Shown here: one piece after another, positions 9,359 through 19,649 of the stretch
Position numbering within the stretch: the stretch's first letter is position 1
Layout of the letters: each line of letters opens with the position of its first letter
NCBI GenBank assembly: GCA_018985235.1
Contig: JADGIG010000014.1
Span: 1-50,561, forward strand
Direction of reading: 5' to 3'
Length of the DNA stretch: 50,561 nt
Origin: Sanchytrium tribonematis
Taxonomy: Eukaryota > Sanchytriomycota > Sanchytriomycetes > Sanchytriales > Sanchytriaceae
The notes under the pieces: model-generated
What the model was told of the DNA's origin: nothing
The model's database searches: none
Seen by the model: the letters and a program-made list of their open reading frames with translations, nothing else
Translations under genes and position numbers: made by a program

Positions 9359-12300
9359 TTACTGACCTGTTCCTTTTTCCTTGACACTATCAGGATTAAC
9401 ATTGACTCTTTGCTGACTTTCAGTAATATAACTAATGTCGTCCCACTAAATAAATAAAAAAGTACAGGGTGGCGATATAGACCTTGCTTTAATCTCTTTT
9501 GGTCTAAATAATGAGCAGTAAAACCAATTGTTCTTCCTAAAACGAATAAACCATTCAAAGTACCAATTTTAATATATTCTTCTGCTTCTTCCTTTGAAAA
9601 AGCACCACTATGTCTTAGTAAATCAACAAATAAAACACCAATTGCACCATCCACATTTAAAATTAAATTGTCTTTCTTTTGGGTTGTGATTTCCTCAACC
9701 TTTAATGCGTAATCTAAAATAGGAGTGGCTGGAAAATGAGATTTTGCGTAATTTTTGACCAATTCTACTCTCATGTCTGGATTAGTTTTGCTCTTAATTT
9801 TATGTCCGATTCCCAAAATGAGCTTATTTTCTTTTCTCATTTCATCCACAAATTGTCTCGGAGTTTTGTTGCTATCGTATGCTTGGCTAAAAAGTAATGC
9901 AGCACCGTCTAAAGCACCACCAAATCTCTCTCCAATGGTCAACATTCCACTCACAACACTAGATATCAAATCTTTTCCCGCTCTAGCAGTCACAATGGTG
10001 TTATGGGCACCACTGACGGCTGGTCCGTGGTCCGCAGTTAGCATCAAAACCATTTCGATGAAGTGACAAGCATATTCTGGTAATCTTCTCTTAAACCACA
10101 GTAAGCTTACGACTCCTCCAACTCCCAAATTTTGATTAAACACTTGACTTATAGGCATTCCGGCGTATAAAAGTTCCTCTCCTCTATCATCGGTAATGGT
10201 GCTGATAAAATTTGCAGGCTTACGAATGAGTCCCAATTGTTGAGCCCAAGCGTAATCAATCGGAATCTTGGGCACTTCTGGCTCCTTCATAACATGAATG
10301 GTTCCGTTTTCAACAAGTTTGTTGTAAACCTCACTCAATAAATCGGGTAATTCTTCAAAAGTATTTGGAACGGAAATCCCACTTTCTTTCATTTTTTGAT
10401 TTTTATAATTAGCAGTTTCTTCCTTATTATTTGCATGAGCGCCAGCATGACCAAATTGCACATCAGTTGTCAGCAGATCAGCCACAGTACCAATACACCA
10501 ACCAACTATTGGTTTTGTAATAGTTTTAGATTTAACAGCTTCCATGACTCTGTATTCTTCTTTACCACCGACTTCACCCAGAAGAACAATCAGTTTGACA
10601 TGAGGGTCCTGCTCATACCGGAGGATGTGATCCAATAAAGTACTTCCGGGATACCTATCACCTCCGATAGCAATTCCTTCATAAACACCATTTGTGTGAA
10701 GACTGATCATATTGTTCAATTCATTACTCATACCTCCACTCTTGCTCACATAAGCAACACTACCAGGACGATAGAGCTTACTGCTTACAATATTATCCAT
10801 CATACCACCAGTATTTCCAATTTTGAAACATCCTGGTTTTATGCCTCCAACGGTTGCAGGCCCGATAATTAAAACATTTTTAGCTTTTGCCACATGTAGC
10901 AAGTGTCTCGTTCTTCTTTCAGGTACACCTTCAGCGATAATACAAATGGTTTTGATCTGATTGAAGTTCATAATATCCATTGTCGAAGAAAAGACACTTC
11001 TGCAGCTGGTAAAATTAATGATTGAATTAACCTCTGGGTGTGCCTCCAAGGCCTTTAACAAAGAATCATAAACTGGGATCATAATGTCTTGAGTACCCCA
11101 GTAATACTTCATATTTGAATCACCACCAAAGGGATAAATCATAGCAGCCACACTTGGGGTTTGTCGTTTACACATGTAATCAAAATCCAACATACCTTGA
11201 ACAGCTTTTGGTTGCATACCCCAAATAAAGCATCTGGTGGAATTAGTGAATGTAGGCGAAAAAGAAGCGGAAGGAGGCGGTGTTGTGACTCGCTCGATAG
11301 AAGAGTTTGTCGGACCTCTTGGGGTAGAGGTTGGTTTGGCCTTTGCCTGTTCAGTCCATTCTTCTTTCACATCTCCTTTTAATGCCATAGGTACTATGCT
11401 CGTTACATGGGTTTCGGGACCGTAAACATGCATATCTAAATTTAATTCGCTTGCGACTCTTTTGATATTTTGTAGTCCTTCTTGATAATTTGGTCCTGCA
11501 CGTCTTACAAAAATTCTGGTTTTATGTTGTTGTAACTGAATTTGGAATTCTTGCAAAGCTTTAATAATACCCTTGAAGGTGCTGGCGACATTTGTGAAAT
11601 TTGCGATACCACCACCAATCAAAAGAATTTTTCCATCTTTATGTTCATACTTTGTCATGAGCTGTAAAATAGTTTTAGCGTATAAATAAGTTTGTTCAGT
11701 AGATGGAGCACCAGAGTATTCTCCGTAATTTGCTAACTCATTAGCAAATCCATAATTGGCAATAGCATCTGCATATGCAACTGATGCACCTCCACCAGCA
11801 ACCATAGTCCAAACTTGCCCATGTGGGTTCAAAATTGTTAATTTTAGAGAAGCGCCGGTTTTAGCGTCTAGTTCTTGAATAAAAGCTTCTTCTTTACTCA
11901 ATACTCGTCCAAAAGGAGCAGGGTACTCAATTGAAGCAGATAAAGCTTGCTGAATTTTGTCACCCGTCTCGAACTCTGCGGTTTGGTCAAGTTTTGCTGC
12001 CAAATCCATCATAGAAATTGTATAAGGCTTGACGTTTCCACCGTTAGTGTCTAAAATGGCTTTGAGTTGCGGATTATTACTAATTTCTGATTGCTCTAGC
12101 AATACTAAAGGATTAATTTCCAAATAAGTGAAATGCAAATCAACATAAACTGCATAAAGACGGGAAATGAATTCAGTAAGAACCACCTTGTGTGCTGAAG
12201 GGACATTGGCAAGTAGTTTCGAAATATCTGTTGCCTTGAGAGTTTCCAATGCAAAAACATCTACTTTAATTGCTTTTTCTTCAACATCCCCGATGTCAAC

Positions 12301-12744
12301 ACCGCCTTCGTGATGAAAATAAATTGTGTCGCCTTGTCGATCACTAGAAATACAAATGTAATATTCAAGTTTATGAGGAATAAATGGTTCAATAATAAAA
12401 TGAGTGAGCGGGCCAGTCAGACTGCCAATTTGAGTCGTCGGGTGCCCTCGAATCCAATCTAAACATTCATCGACTTTCTTATTTAAACCAATTAGGCCGA
12501 GTTTACCTCTACGTTTAATCAACATATCTGGTTTAACAACATACTGCAAATGGATAGGTAATTGTTGCGATAATTGATTATTTGTAACTTGTGATAAATT
12601 TCCAGTCAAGAATCGAAAGGAAACTTGTTCTTGATCCTGAATGTGATCAATCTTAAAATCATTATTAAGTTGAATATGACTTCGATGTAAATGATAAGAA
12701 ATAAGTGATTTGCCGTCAATTTCTCTGATTGCTTTTGCAGACAT
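9359..12744 (-). CDS. ACLY: ATP-citrate synthase (lyase), single-chain animal type; two exons split by a 20-nt intron
   Basis: Exons 9466-12744 and 9359-9445 (minus strand) encode 1121 residues. ATP-citrate lyase makes acetyl-CoA and oxaloacetate from citrate, CoA and ATP in the cytosol. The start MSAKAIRE matches animal ACLY. The order is: ATP-grasp/citrate-binding region; a low-complexity linker near residue 470-500; the CoA-ligase half with FGHAGAHAN, whose first His (residue 766) is the phosphorylated catalytic residue; and a citrate-synthase-like C-terminal domain (TADHGPAVSGAHNT, ILGIGHKIKS, LILNVDGAIGVLF). Reading through the intron gives a wrong hydrophobic tail after LKQGLYRHP. Splicing restores WDDISYIT, the conserved ACLY ending, then a short unique tail and TAA. 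Dikaryotic fungi split this enzyme into two subunits; here it is fused. Confidence 0.97.
9446..9465 (-). other. 20-nt microintron (phase 0) in ATP-citrate lyase
   Basis: In gene orientation the intron is GTACTTTTTTATTTATTTAG. Its removal joins the codons for ...YRHP and WDDISY, exactly reproducing the conserved end of the family. Retention shifts the frame and runs past the true stop to 9328. Confidence 0.93.
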
Positions 12745-13053
12745 TCGTTTCGCGGAGTTTCTCCGAAAAGCGTTTACAAAATTAAGGATATGATAGATTG
12801 AGGTATTTTAGGTGAGTTTTCATATCACCTTTAAATGAAGAAGCTCCTCCGATAAATATCTTGACATAGATTCAAAATGTTATTTAACTGAGCAACTTAG
12901 CAAAATTAAAAGTACTACCACTTTCGTTGCTTCAAAATTGCTGCAGATTTTTCATTTACAGAAACTTCAAGACAATTTTGTCTAATTTTTCTTACCCCGT
13001 AGTATTTTAAGGCCAAATTTGACCTTGTTCTAGAACATTGTGACAAACGGAGA
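12745..13053 (+). promoter_or_regulatory. Divergent intergenic region (about 309 bp) between ACLY and the PAS-kinase gene
   Basis: There is no ORF or RNA gene that I can support. It contains several short perfect inverted repeats: CGGAG-TTT-CTCCG (12753-12765) close to the ACLY start, AGGTGA...TCACCT (12810-12830), and AGACAA-TT-TTGTCT (12970-12983). Near the kinase start lies GTTCTAGAAC (13028-13037 approximately), which contains one TTCnnGAA heat-shock-type pair. These may be binding sites for dimeric regulators; none is proven. Confidence 0.4.
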
Positions 13054-14511
13054 ATGAATTTCTCTAAATCTAAAAACAAAAATAAATTTGGAGCATTTGA
13101 TCTTGTTCACGCTCCAATAATTGTGATATCTGTCGAAGAAGATCAGGATAGCTTCATATTCGCTAATAAGGAGGCCTTGGATTTATTTGAAGGCCTTGAA
13201 AATATTAGATCGAAATTTCCTAAATTGAATGATAAGCAAATATACCAAATTCAAGGAAAAAAGACAGTCACTTTCAAGTGTGAGTTCTCAGATTTACGTT
13301 CTACTGAGAAAGTAGTCACTTTAACGGTTTTATCTAATGATGTTTATTCGAGATTTAAGAGAGAATACTCAGTCATTTCAAAACTCGGAAGTGGTGGATT
13401 TGGAAGTGTTGTAAAAGCAAAACATTTACTAGACCATCAGATTTATGCCATCAAGAAAGTCAAAGTAGCACTTCAAGAAAAAAACTTGGAAACATTTTCC
13501 CTCAATCAGCCTGAAAGTGACATCAATAACAAATTACTTAAAGAGGTTACACTATTCGCTAAAATATCTCATCATCCCAATGTTATTCGCTATTACTCAG
13601 CGTGGTTGGAGCCAAGAATTAAGAAAGTGGACTCTGATTTCAACACTCATTTACTCTATATCCAAATGGAATGCCCTGGAGATACACTAAGAAATTGGAT
13701 GGATCATCGATCAATTTTGGATTCTACGCAAAACTTGAAAATATTCCATCAAATTTGCCTTGGTTTAGAACACATCCATTCTTTTCAGATTATCCACCGC
13801 GATTTGACTCCGTCTAATATTTTTATAGATCCTGCCTCATTACACATATACATTGGGGACTTTGGATTAAGTGAGGAAGTTCAACAAGGTTCGCCTAAAA
13901 AGGTCAACAAATTTGGAACTCCTACTTATTCTGCCCCAGAAGTCCTAAAATCTTCAAGGAACAGAGTAGGTATCCATTCAGACTGTTATTCTTTGGGAGT
14001 TATTTTATTTGAATTATTTAATGTCTTCAAGACTCACATGGAAAGAGCACAAGTCTTGTCAAAATTTAAAAAAGGAGAAATTAGCGTTGAATTTACTAAT
14101 AAGTTTACAAATGTCTATTCCACAATCTGTAGCTTGACTTCAGAGAATCCAGACGAAAGAATGACCGTAGAAGAGTTATTAAGATTGCCAGAACTCAGTT
14201 ATAAATCATCTGGGTTTTCACATTCTTGGAGCGGAGTTGCTGGAGACTGTACCTCCCTTTCAACTTTGAATAACACCCAATCATACTCCAGTAGTCCGCA
14301 CTCGTATAAAACGGACAAAACAGAGGTTTTTAAAAAGTATTTGACCTCTGTATTTGCCACTATGAACAAAACTAAAGCAGTGGAAAACTCTCAGGTCGAC
14401 ATGGTTGCTGCAGTCGCAGAAGAAATGTTTGGAATGGATATTCATGATAGTGGTGTTCCTTTTAGCGACTCAGAAGCTGAATCCTTGCAGTTTGTACTTG
14501 AACAAAAATAA
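13054..14511 (+). CDS. eIF2alpha-kinase-like protein kinase with an N-terminal PAS-like domain
   Basis: The 485-residue protein has a PAS-like segment at about residues 15-95 (APIIVISVEED, FIFANKEALDLF) before the kinase domain (about 105-390). The kinase has LGSGGFGSVVKA, ATP lysine in YAIKKVKV, HHPNVIRYYSAWLE and LYIQMECPGDTLRNWM, a combination typical of the PEK/GCN2/HRI group that phosphorylates eIF2alpha. GDFGLSE is the DFG motif and FGTPTYSAPE the P+1 region. The catalytic loop reads HRDLTPSNIF, with Thr where most Ser/Thr kinases have Lys. The C-terminal 100 residues are Ser-rich and then helical. A PAS sensor on such a kinase would be a new way to trigger translation control (inference). 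NEK- or Wee1-type kinases are less good fits. Confidence 0.75.
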   Translation: MNFSKSKNKNKFGAFDLVHAPIIVISVEEDQDSFIFANKEALDLFEGLENIRSKFPKLNDKQIYQIQGKKTVTFKCEFSDLRSTEKVVTLTVLSNDVYSRFKREYSVISKLGSGGFGSVVKAKHLLDHQIYAIKKVKVALQEKNLETFSLNQPESDINNKLLKEVTLFAKISHHPNVIRYYSAWLEPRIKKVDSDFNTHLLYIQMECPGDTLRNWMDHRSILDSTQNLKIFHQICLGLEHIHSFQIIHRDLTPSNIFIDPASLHIYIGDFGLSEEVQQGSPKKVNKFGTPTYSAPEVLKSSRNRVGIHSDCYSLGVILFELFNVFKTHMERAQVLSKFKKGEISVEFTNKFTNVYSTICSLTSENPDERMTVEELLRLPELSYKSSGFSHSWSGVAGDCTSLSTLNNTQSYSSSPHSYKTDKTEVFKKYLTSVFATMNKTKAVENSQVDMVAAVAEEMFGMDIHDSGVPFSDSEAESLQFVLEQK

Positions 14512-14528
14512 ATGTTTTAGGCCTCAAA

Positions 14529-14813
14529 ATGAATACTGAGCAAAAAAATCTTTTCCCATTAGTTGTAAAGAATACTTTTCAATCAGATAGCGAGACAGAA
14601 ACTGTGGAAAACATATCCACCTTTATGGAGAAAAATGGAAATAATTACCATGAGGCAGCAAAGACTATGAAAGAATTTCTCGACAAGAGATTTGGCGGAT
14701 TCCACCAAGTAATCATAGGAGAATCTTTTGGTTTTAACATCTCACATGATTCGCTTCACCTTTTACATGTCCATTTTGGAAATGCCTCAATTTTGATATG
14801 GAAAAAGCAATAA
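14529..14813 (+). CDS. DNAL4: Dynein light chain, DNAL4-like
   Basis: The 94-residue protein covers the whole light-chain fold. NLFPLVVKN near the start matches the DNAL4 FPLVRH segment. A helix containing NNYHEAAKTMKEFLDKRFGG is followed by VIIGESFGFNISHDS and the beta strand ILIWKK, paralleling DNAL4 (DKKFG...VVIGEGFGFEITHE...VWK). It belongs to the LC8/DYNLL superfamily and would dimerise on dynein intermediate chains, most probably of axonemal outer arms. It starts 17 bp after the kinase stop and ends 16 bp before the karyopherin start. The TAA stop lies within an AATAAA. Confidence 0.85.
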   Translation: MNTEQKNLFPLVVKNTFQSDSETETVENISTFMEKNGNNYHEAAKTMKEFLDKRFGGFHQVIIGESFGFNISHDSLHLLHVHFGNASILIWKKQ

Positions 14814-14829
14814 ATCTCCTTGAAAATAA

Positions 14830-17433
14830 ATGAGTTTTATTCAGCAAATTTATGATTTGCTAGATCCCGAATTGAGCCATTTAAATCCTCATCCTATCTA
14901 CGAATTTGCAGACGATGAAATATTTTACGATTCTCTGCTGCAAATTATTATGAATGATGAAATGGAATTAAGCAGACAACAACTTGCGGCAATTTTAGTA
15001 CAACAAACGAAATCTTATAAACCTAATCAAGTGAAAATAATTTTAAATTTAACGACATTTCAAAAGCATCAAAGTATTAGAGAATATTTGGTAAAGGGAT
15101 TGTGTCAATATTCTAGAAATCAATGGTACAACATTCCTGATTTTTTTAATCATCTGATTCAAAACATACAAATCAAACCAAGAGAAGGGCTTTATTGCCT
15201 TAAAAAAATACTAAAAGAGTTTTCCACCAAAAAATTTGGAAAAGATTTGCCAAAATTATATGAAGAGTATCAAAATCTGATAACATTTCTAACTTCCTGT
15301 TATGAGCAGTGCAATGAAGATATACTATTGAACTTGATAGTAGAGTGTGGTAGATATTGTATTTGTTGGAGTAAGATTGAGAATTCTCCATCTGTTTATA
15401 ACTTTGTCAAGTATTCTATACAACAAAGGGAAGCGAGCCCTTCTCCCAAACACTACAAATCTTTGATTAAATTTCACAGCGATTTGTTTTTATCCCTTTC
15501 GGTGCCTGTGATAGAAGGATTCCCTTCTCCTGTAAAAAGAATTATTTGGCTAAAAGATTTAGTTCAATTCTTAATACCAGTGGTGCTTGATACCTCCTCT
15601 CATCTATCTCAGCAGAAGAGTATTTTGGTTTTAAATAATATTTATCAAGGTATTGACCTGATGACGCCAGCAAAACACCCATTGTCAAATTTCTTCTTGA
15701 ATGACGACTTCATACATAATCTAATTCAATATATCCTTCAAGTATGTCGATTTGATCATATTTTGGTAGATTATGAGCTATCTATTGAGCAAATATCAGA
15801 AGAAAATGATGAGAGTTGGGAATTTATGGCCCTCTCAATATCGATAAACGACGACGGTGACTCAAATTATGTCGATTCTTTTATAGAACGATTTCTCAAA
15901 TGTTTGGATAATCCAGATGATGTCATAAAATTCTTGATACAATTCAAAACAGATGACATTCAAGTAATTGATGTTATTTTGAGATTTATTGCAGTTCGTC
16001 TTGGAGAGACTGAAGAAAATAGCTACATGATACATTTCATTAACAACGCGATACAGAAATTTTGTAATTTATCACAATTTAATTTAATTTTACTAAACAT
16101 TCGAATGTCTTCAATGATTTCTCTGCACCCTTTTTTATTTCAAAACGAAATATCTGCATTTTTTAATACTGTAATACAAAGCGTAGTTTCAAAACAAATC
16201 ACTCATCCTTTGGTTATAGTCAGTTCTTTATACGCGATTAAAAAGCTATTGGGCGAGGACGCTTCAGACGTGAACCTGGCCAAAAATGCACTTTTAATTA
16301 GCTTAAACCATCTCAACACATTGAAATCGGCTGAAGCAAAATGTGAGTGTTTGGCCGCAGCTAGCAAGTCTTTGGAAGTTTTAGGGAAAGAACAAGTGAC
16401 TGATCTAAGCGCCGATATTATATTTTGTTTATCTCAATCCTGGCAGGACACAAATTCAATAGTCAAACCTGTACTTATTGGAGTCATGCAGACTATGACT
16501 GAGTTGATGGAGACAGAATCCTATAAGATAAAAGACCCTATATATAGCATTCTAGAGAGCGCTTTCCATGCGGATAAGTCTCTCCTTTTCGATGATTCGC
16601 TTTATCTTTTGATAGCCTATCTTTCGTTCAATGAGGATATTAGTGAATTTAAACCATATGTGTTTGAAGTTTTGCAGCAGATTGAAAATGGCGTCGGAAC
16701 AAGTGAGCAAATATTTTGTTTCTACAAAGTAATTGAGATTTATTCATTTTATGCGGACTCTAGCGAGAAGAATACCATAATTTTTTCTGTTTTAAATTTA
16801 CTTCAGTATTGTGAAGACATTGGTATTGTAAATGCGAGCTTGACACTTTTGACTTCTATTGTTATAATTGCTCAATATCAAAAGCAAGATCTCTCACAAA
16901 GCACTTATCAGCAGATTTATTTCATGGCAACTCAATGTTTGGGAGATCAAGCGATACTAAGCATTTTGTCTCTCTCTCTGATAGCTCATTTGACTGAAGT
17001 CTTAAAAATACCAGACCCAGTTGTGATTCTTCAGCAATGTATAGATAAATGGGACAACATTTCCGATTCCCGCTACCAAAAATTGATTTGCATGCTAACT
17101 TGCACTCTTATAAACGATTGCACAACTGAAATGCTGGTTGCAATCGTACCATACTGGAGCAGTTTTCTTTTGGGACTGCAAGAAGTCAATGGCTGGGATG
17201 ACAGATATTTGGGATCGATTCCTTCAAGTTTAATGGGTCTCGGTATATCGACTTCTCCCCATGAACACAAAATGATACAGGTGGAGAAACATGTGCTTTC
17301 ATTCAACACCAAAAAAATGATGGGGCAAACTATTAGTTCATTTACTGATTTGCACCGAAATGTTTGGAATCAAGTTACTTCAGTGTTGGACTCCAATTTA
17401 GTTCAGGAATTTCAAAGAGCATTACTTCAATAA
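14830..17433 (+). CDS. Importin-beta family karyopherin (importin-9/Kap114-like)
   Basis: The 867-residue protein consists of amphipathic helical pairs over its full length. Near the N-terminus, SRQQLAAILVQQ followed by SIREYLVKGLCQ matches the karyopherin-beta pattern (QLAA.LL ... IR..L..GL). It lacks long acidic loops. Karyopherins carry cargo through nuclear pores under control of Ran-GTP. Which family member this is cannot be settled by eye: importin-9/Kap114 or importin-11 are candidates, and it is shorter than the usual 950-1050 residues. The gene is 16 bp downstream of the light-chain gene. Confidence 0.55.
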   Translation: MSFIQQIYDLLDPELSHLNPHPIYEFADDEIFYDSLLQIIMNDEMELSRQQLAAILVQQTKSYKPNQVKIILNLTTFQKHQSIREYLVKGLCQYSRNQWYNIPDFFNHLIQNIQIKPREGLYCLKKILKEFSTKKFGKDLPKLYEEYQNLITFLTSCYEQCNEDILLNLIVECGRYCICWSKIENSPSVYNFVKYSIQQREASPSPKHYKSLIKFHSDLFLSLSVPVIEGFPSPVKRIIWLKDLVQFLIPVVLDTSSHLSQQKSILVLNNIYQGIDLMTPAKHPLSNFFLNDDFIHNLIQYILQVCRFDHILVDYELSIEQISEENDESWEFMALSISINDDGDSNYVDSFIERFLKCLDNPDDVIKFLIQFKTDDIQVIDVILRFIAVRLGETEENSYMIHFINNAIQKFCNLSQFNLILLNIRMSSMISLHPFLFQNEISAFFNTVIQSVVSKQITHPLVIVSSLYAIKKLLGEDASDVNLAKNALLISLNHLNTLKSAEAKCECLAAASKSLEVLGKEQVTDLSADIIFCLSQSWQDTNSIVKPVLIGVMQTMTELMETESYKIKDPIYSILESAFHADKSLLFDDSLYLLIAYLSFNEDISEFKPYVFEVLQQIENGVGTSEQIFCFYKVIEIYSFYADSSEKNTIIFSVLNLLQYCEDIGIVNASLTLLTSIVIIAQYQKQDLSQSTYQQIYFMATQCLGDQAILSILSLSLIAHLTEVLKIPDPVVILQQCIDKWDNISDSRYQKLICMLTCTLINDCTTEMLVAIVPYWSSFLLGLQEVNGWDDRYLGSIPSSLMGLGISTSPHEHKMIQVEKHVLSFNTKKMMGQTISSFTDLHRNVWNQVTSVLDSNLVQEFQRALLQ

Positions 17434-17585
17434 ACCCGTGGTGGTGGGGAGGTGCGCTGTGGTGTATTCATTTGAACCATTTATAACGAAAATATCATTG
17501 AAAATAAATTGATATGATAAACATAAAATTTTGCAACAGTTTAAGAACACAAGTTTCAACCTGATCTATTCAAGGAGGTGAGCTG

Positions 17586-17933
17586 ATGTCGAGAAAAGAT
17601 CGTAAATACCACTGTGGATGGGCAAAATGCATGTTTAGTTCCACTGATGGACTGGAATTAAAAAATCACGTCATCGAGCACCACTTATTACCAATTGAAG
17701 ATTGCAATTTCAAGTGCAAATGGGTGACTTATTATGACGGTTCCTGCACTGAAATTTGTAAATACAGAACTGACAAAATCCAGCGAATTAAATCACACAT
17801 CGACTCGCATATGGAGTACAGACCTTATGAGTGTATTGCATGCAACATTTCATTTAAAAGGAAGTTTGATAGCAAAAAGCATTACAAAACGGTTCACTTG
17901 AAAAATATAGAAAGTGTGCTGATTGACCAATAA
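17586..17933 (+). CDS. Small C2H2 zinc-finger protein with PacC/Rim101-like finger arrangement
   Basis: The 115-residue protein is nearly all zinc fingers. Finger 1 is CGWAKC with HVIEHH. Finger 2 begins CKW, has two further cysteines and ends HIDSH. Finger 3 is CIACNISFKRKFDSKKH with a final TVH. The tryptophan after the first Cys of fingers 1 and 2, and RIKSHI...RPYEC..C...FKRK.D.KKH, parallel the three-finger DNA-binding domain of the fungal pH regulators PacC/Rim101. There is no room for the regulatory C-terminal region of PacC, so it is either a stand-alone DNA-binding protein or a different C2H2 factor. A GA-rich stretch precedes the ATG. Confidence 0.55.
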   Translation: MSRKDRKYHCGWAKCMFSSTDGLELKNHVIEHHLLPIEDCNFKCKWVTYYDGSCTEICKYRTDKIQRIKSHIDSHMEYRPYECIACNISFKRKFDSKKHYKTVHLKNIESVLIDQ

Positions 17934-17963
17934 TACAAATAAACAAAAATTTACACCGCTTTA

Positions 17964-19461
17964 TTACGCTAAAAATTTGGTGGTGCTGTCGTTGCTGTCT
18001 GTATCACTTGACTCCTCATGAAAATTTGCCACATCTCTACGACCTCTTTCCAAATCGACAAAATGGTATAAAATTGGGATAGCAATAAGAAGCATTACTA
18101 TGAGAGCAAAGAACGAATTTCTGAAATCTCCACTTAAATCTCTTATCAATGCAGTCAAAAGGGGACCAATCCAAGCAGATCCCTTATCTGTAATTTCGTA
18201 CAAGCTGAAAAATTCAGCTTCTTTGCCTTTTGGAATTAATTCGGATAATATCGCTCTAGAGAGAGCTTGCCATGCACCTTTATAAATAAAAATTACCAAG
18301 AGTAAAGCCAAAAATTATACAAACTGGATAAATTTCCCATACTTGATGCAAGAAAAACGTCTTCGACCATTTTCCTAAGACAGCGTATATGGGGACTAGC
18401 AAAACTATAGATAGAACAATCAATAGAGTCTTTTTTGAGCTCCAATTCATGAACTTTTGCAGCCGTAACCAAAATACATTGCCAATACCTGCAATGAATG
18501 GAATTAAAATAGCATTAATTAATAAATGTTTGTCGGGCACACCCAATTCGCTTCGTGCAAATAAGATGGCGACAGTTGTCATAGTTTGTGCAGCATCAGC
18601 ATATAATGCAAAAGCAAGCAAAAAATAAAACGTAGTCGGAATTTTCCTACAATTTTTAACACTAATGTACAATCTTTCCCAAGAGAATGCAACATATACA
18701 TACGTTACATAAATTTTTCTTGTCAATTTTCTCACTAAGCTGAGATCCGCGGTACTACCACCAATTTTTCGCTGCATAGTTGGAGGTAAGGGCTCACCAG
18801 GATATGATTTCAAATTTACAAACGCTAAAGATCCGAATCCTAACCACCAAATTCCGGTTAAAATTAAGCTTAATTGCTTTCCATAGATTGGGCCTGTAAA
18901 CATATTAATTGTGGCAGCAATTATTAAACACAAAACACCGCCAACATAACCCCAGGCAAATCCATAGGATGAGAATTGAGAAGAGATATGATCCTCATCT
19001 AGTAAAGAAACTGGAGAACTAATTTCATCTAAGTTGGTTTCTCGGGTTTGAATTTCAGCTATGTGCTCCCTTACAATAAACGGCAGGTAAGCATTGTAAA
19101 CAACCAGACTAACACCGTATGCTACATTGGATAAAACAATAAAAACTGCGATAAATTGTATATTCCTTGATAATCCGATTAAAATACAGGACAGACCACC
19201 AATCCATGTTGTAAACACCAAAATGGCCTTCTTATTACCACCATAGTCTGCTAAACCTCCACTACTGATACAAAAAAGTGCCTGCATAAACACCGAGAAC
19301 GAGTTAATGTACATGGCAGTTGAATCATCGCTCAAAGATTCAACAATTAAAGGAAGAAAGAAAGTCATTGCCACGGTAGCATAAACTGTGTTAGCGAAGT
19401 CGTATAAATACCAGGCATAGACACTTCTCTTTGATTGAAGCGGTCCATTATGTGATTCCAT
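17964..19461 (-). CDS. ATG22: Atg22-like major facilitator transporter; two exons split by a 19-nt intron
   Basis: Exons 18297-19461 and 17964-18277 (minus strand) encode 492 residues with about eleven or twelve hydrophobic segments. The N-terminal KRSVYAWYLYDFANTVYA and the later ALSRAILSELIPKGKEAEFF...LYEITDKGSAWIGP are strong Atg22/UMF1 signatures. Yeast Atg22 exports amino acids from the vacuole after autophagy; the same role is likely but not shown. Without splicing the protein stops after GFTLGNFYL. Splicing joins GFTL to GAWQALSRA, the conserved loop. The C-terminal cytosolic tail is Ser/Asp-rich. Confidence 0.9.
18278..18296 (-). other. 19-nt microintron (phase 1) in the Atg22-like gene
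   Basis: In gene orientation the intron is GTAATTTTTATTTATAAAG. It interrupts a Gly codon (G/GT) within the conserved LGAWQALSRA segment. It is the only one of the six introns ending in AAG. Retention terminates translation at a TAA inside the intron. Confidence 0.93.
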
Positions 19462-19649
19462 TAGACTTCACTGTTTGAGGGCTGATAACGGAGTTACGCA
19501 ATCTGGCAAATTTGCAAATTTGTGTAACGGTTTCACACAATTTGACGATGTAATTTATCGCTACGAGCTTCTTCAGATGTCTATTTCGAAGTTTTTAAAT
19601 GTACAATAGAGTAAAATAAAACGCTTCTAATTATTTTTGTAACACGGAA

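Noticed and set aside
9328-9445. Hydrophobic C-terminal extension of ATP-citrate lyase obtained by reading straight through to 9328
   Set aside because: It is the out-of-frame reading after the 20-nt intron; splicing gives the conserved WDDISY ending instead.
13020-13040. Heat-shock element upstream of the eIF2alpha-type kinase
   Set aside because: Only two of the three usual nGAAn units are present (TTCTAGAA); kept only as a remark on the intergenic region.
17964-18311. Separate small membrane protein
   Set aside because: It is the second exon of the Atg22-like transporter, as the conserved GAWQALSRA loop crosses the splice site.
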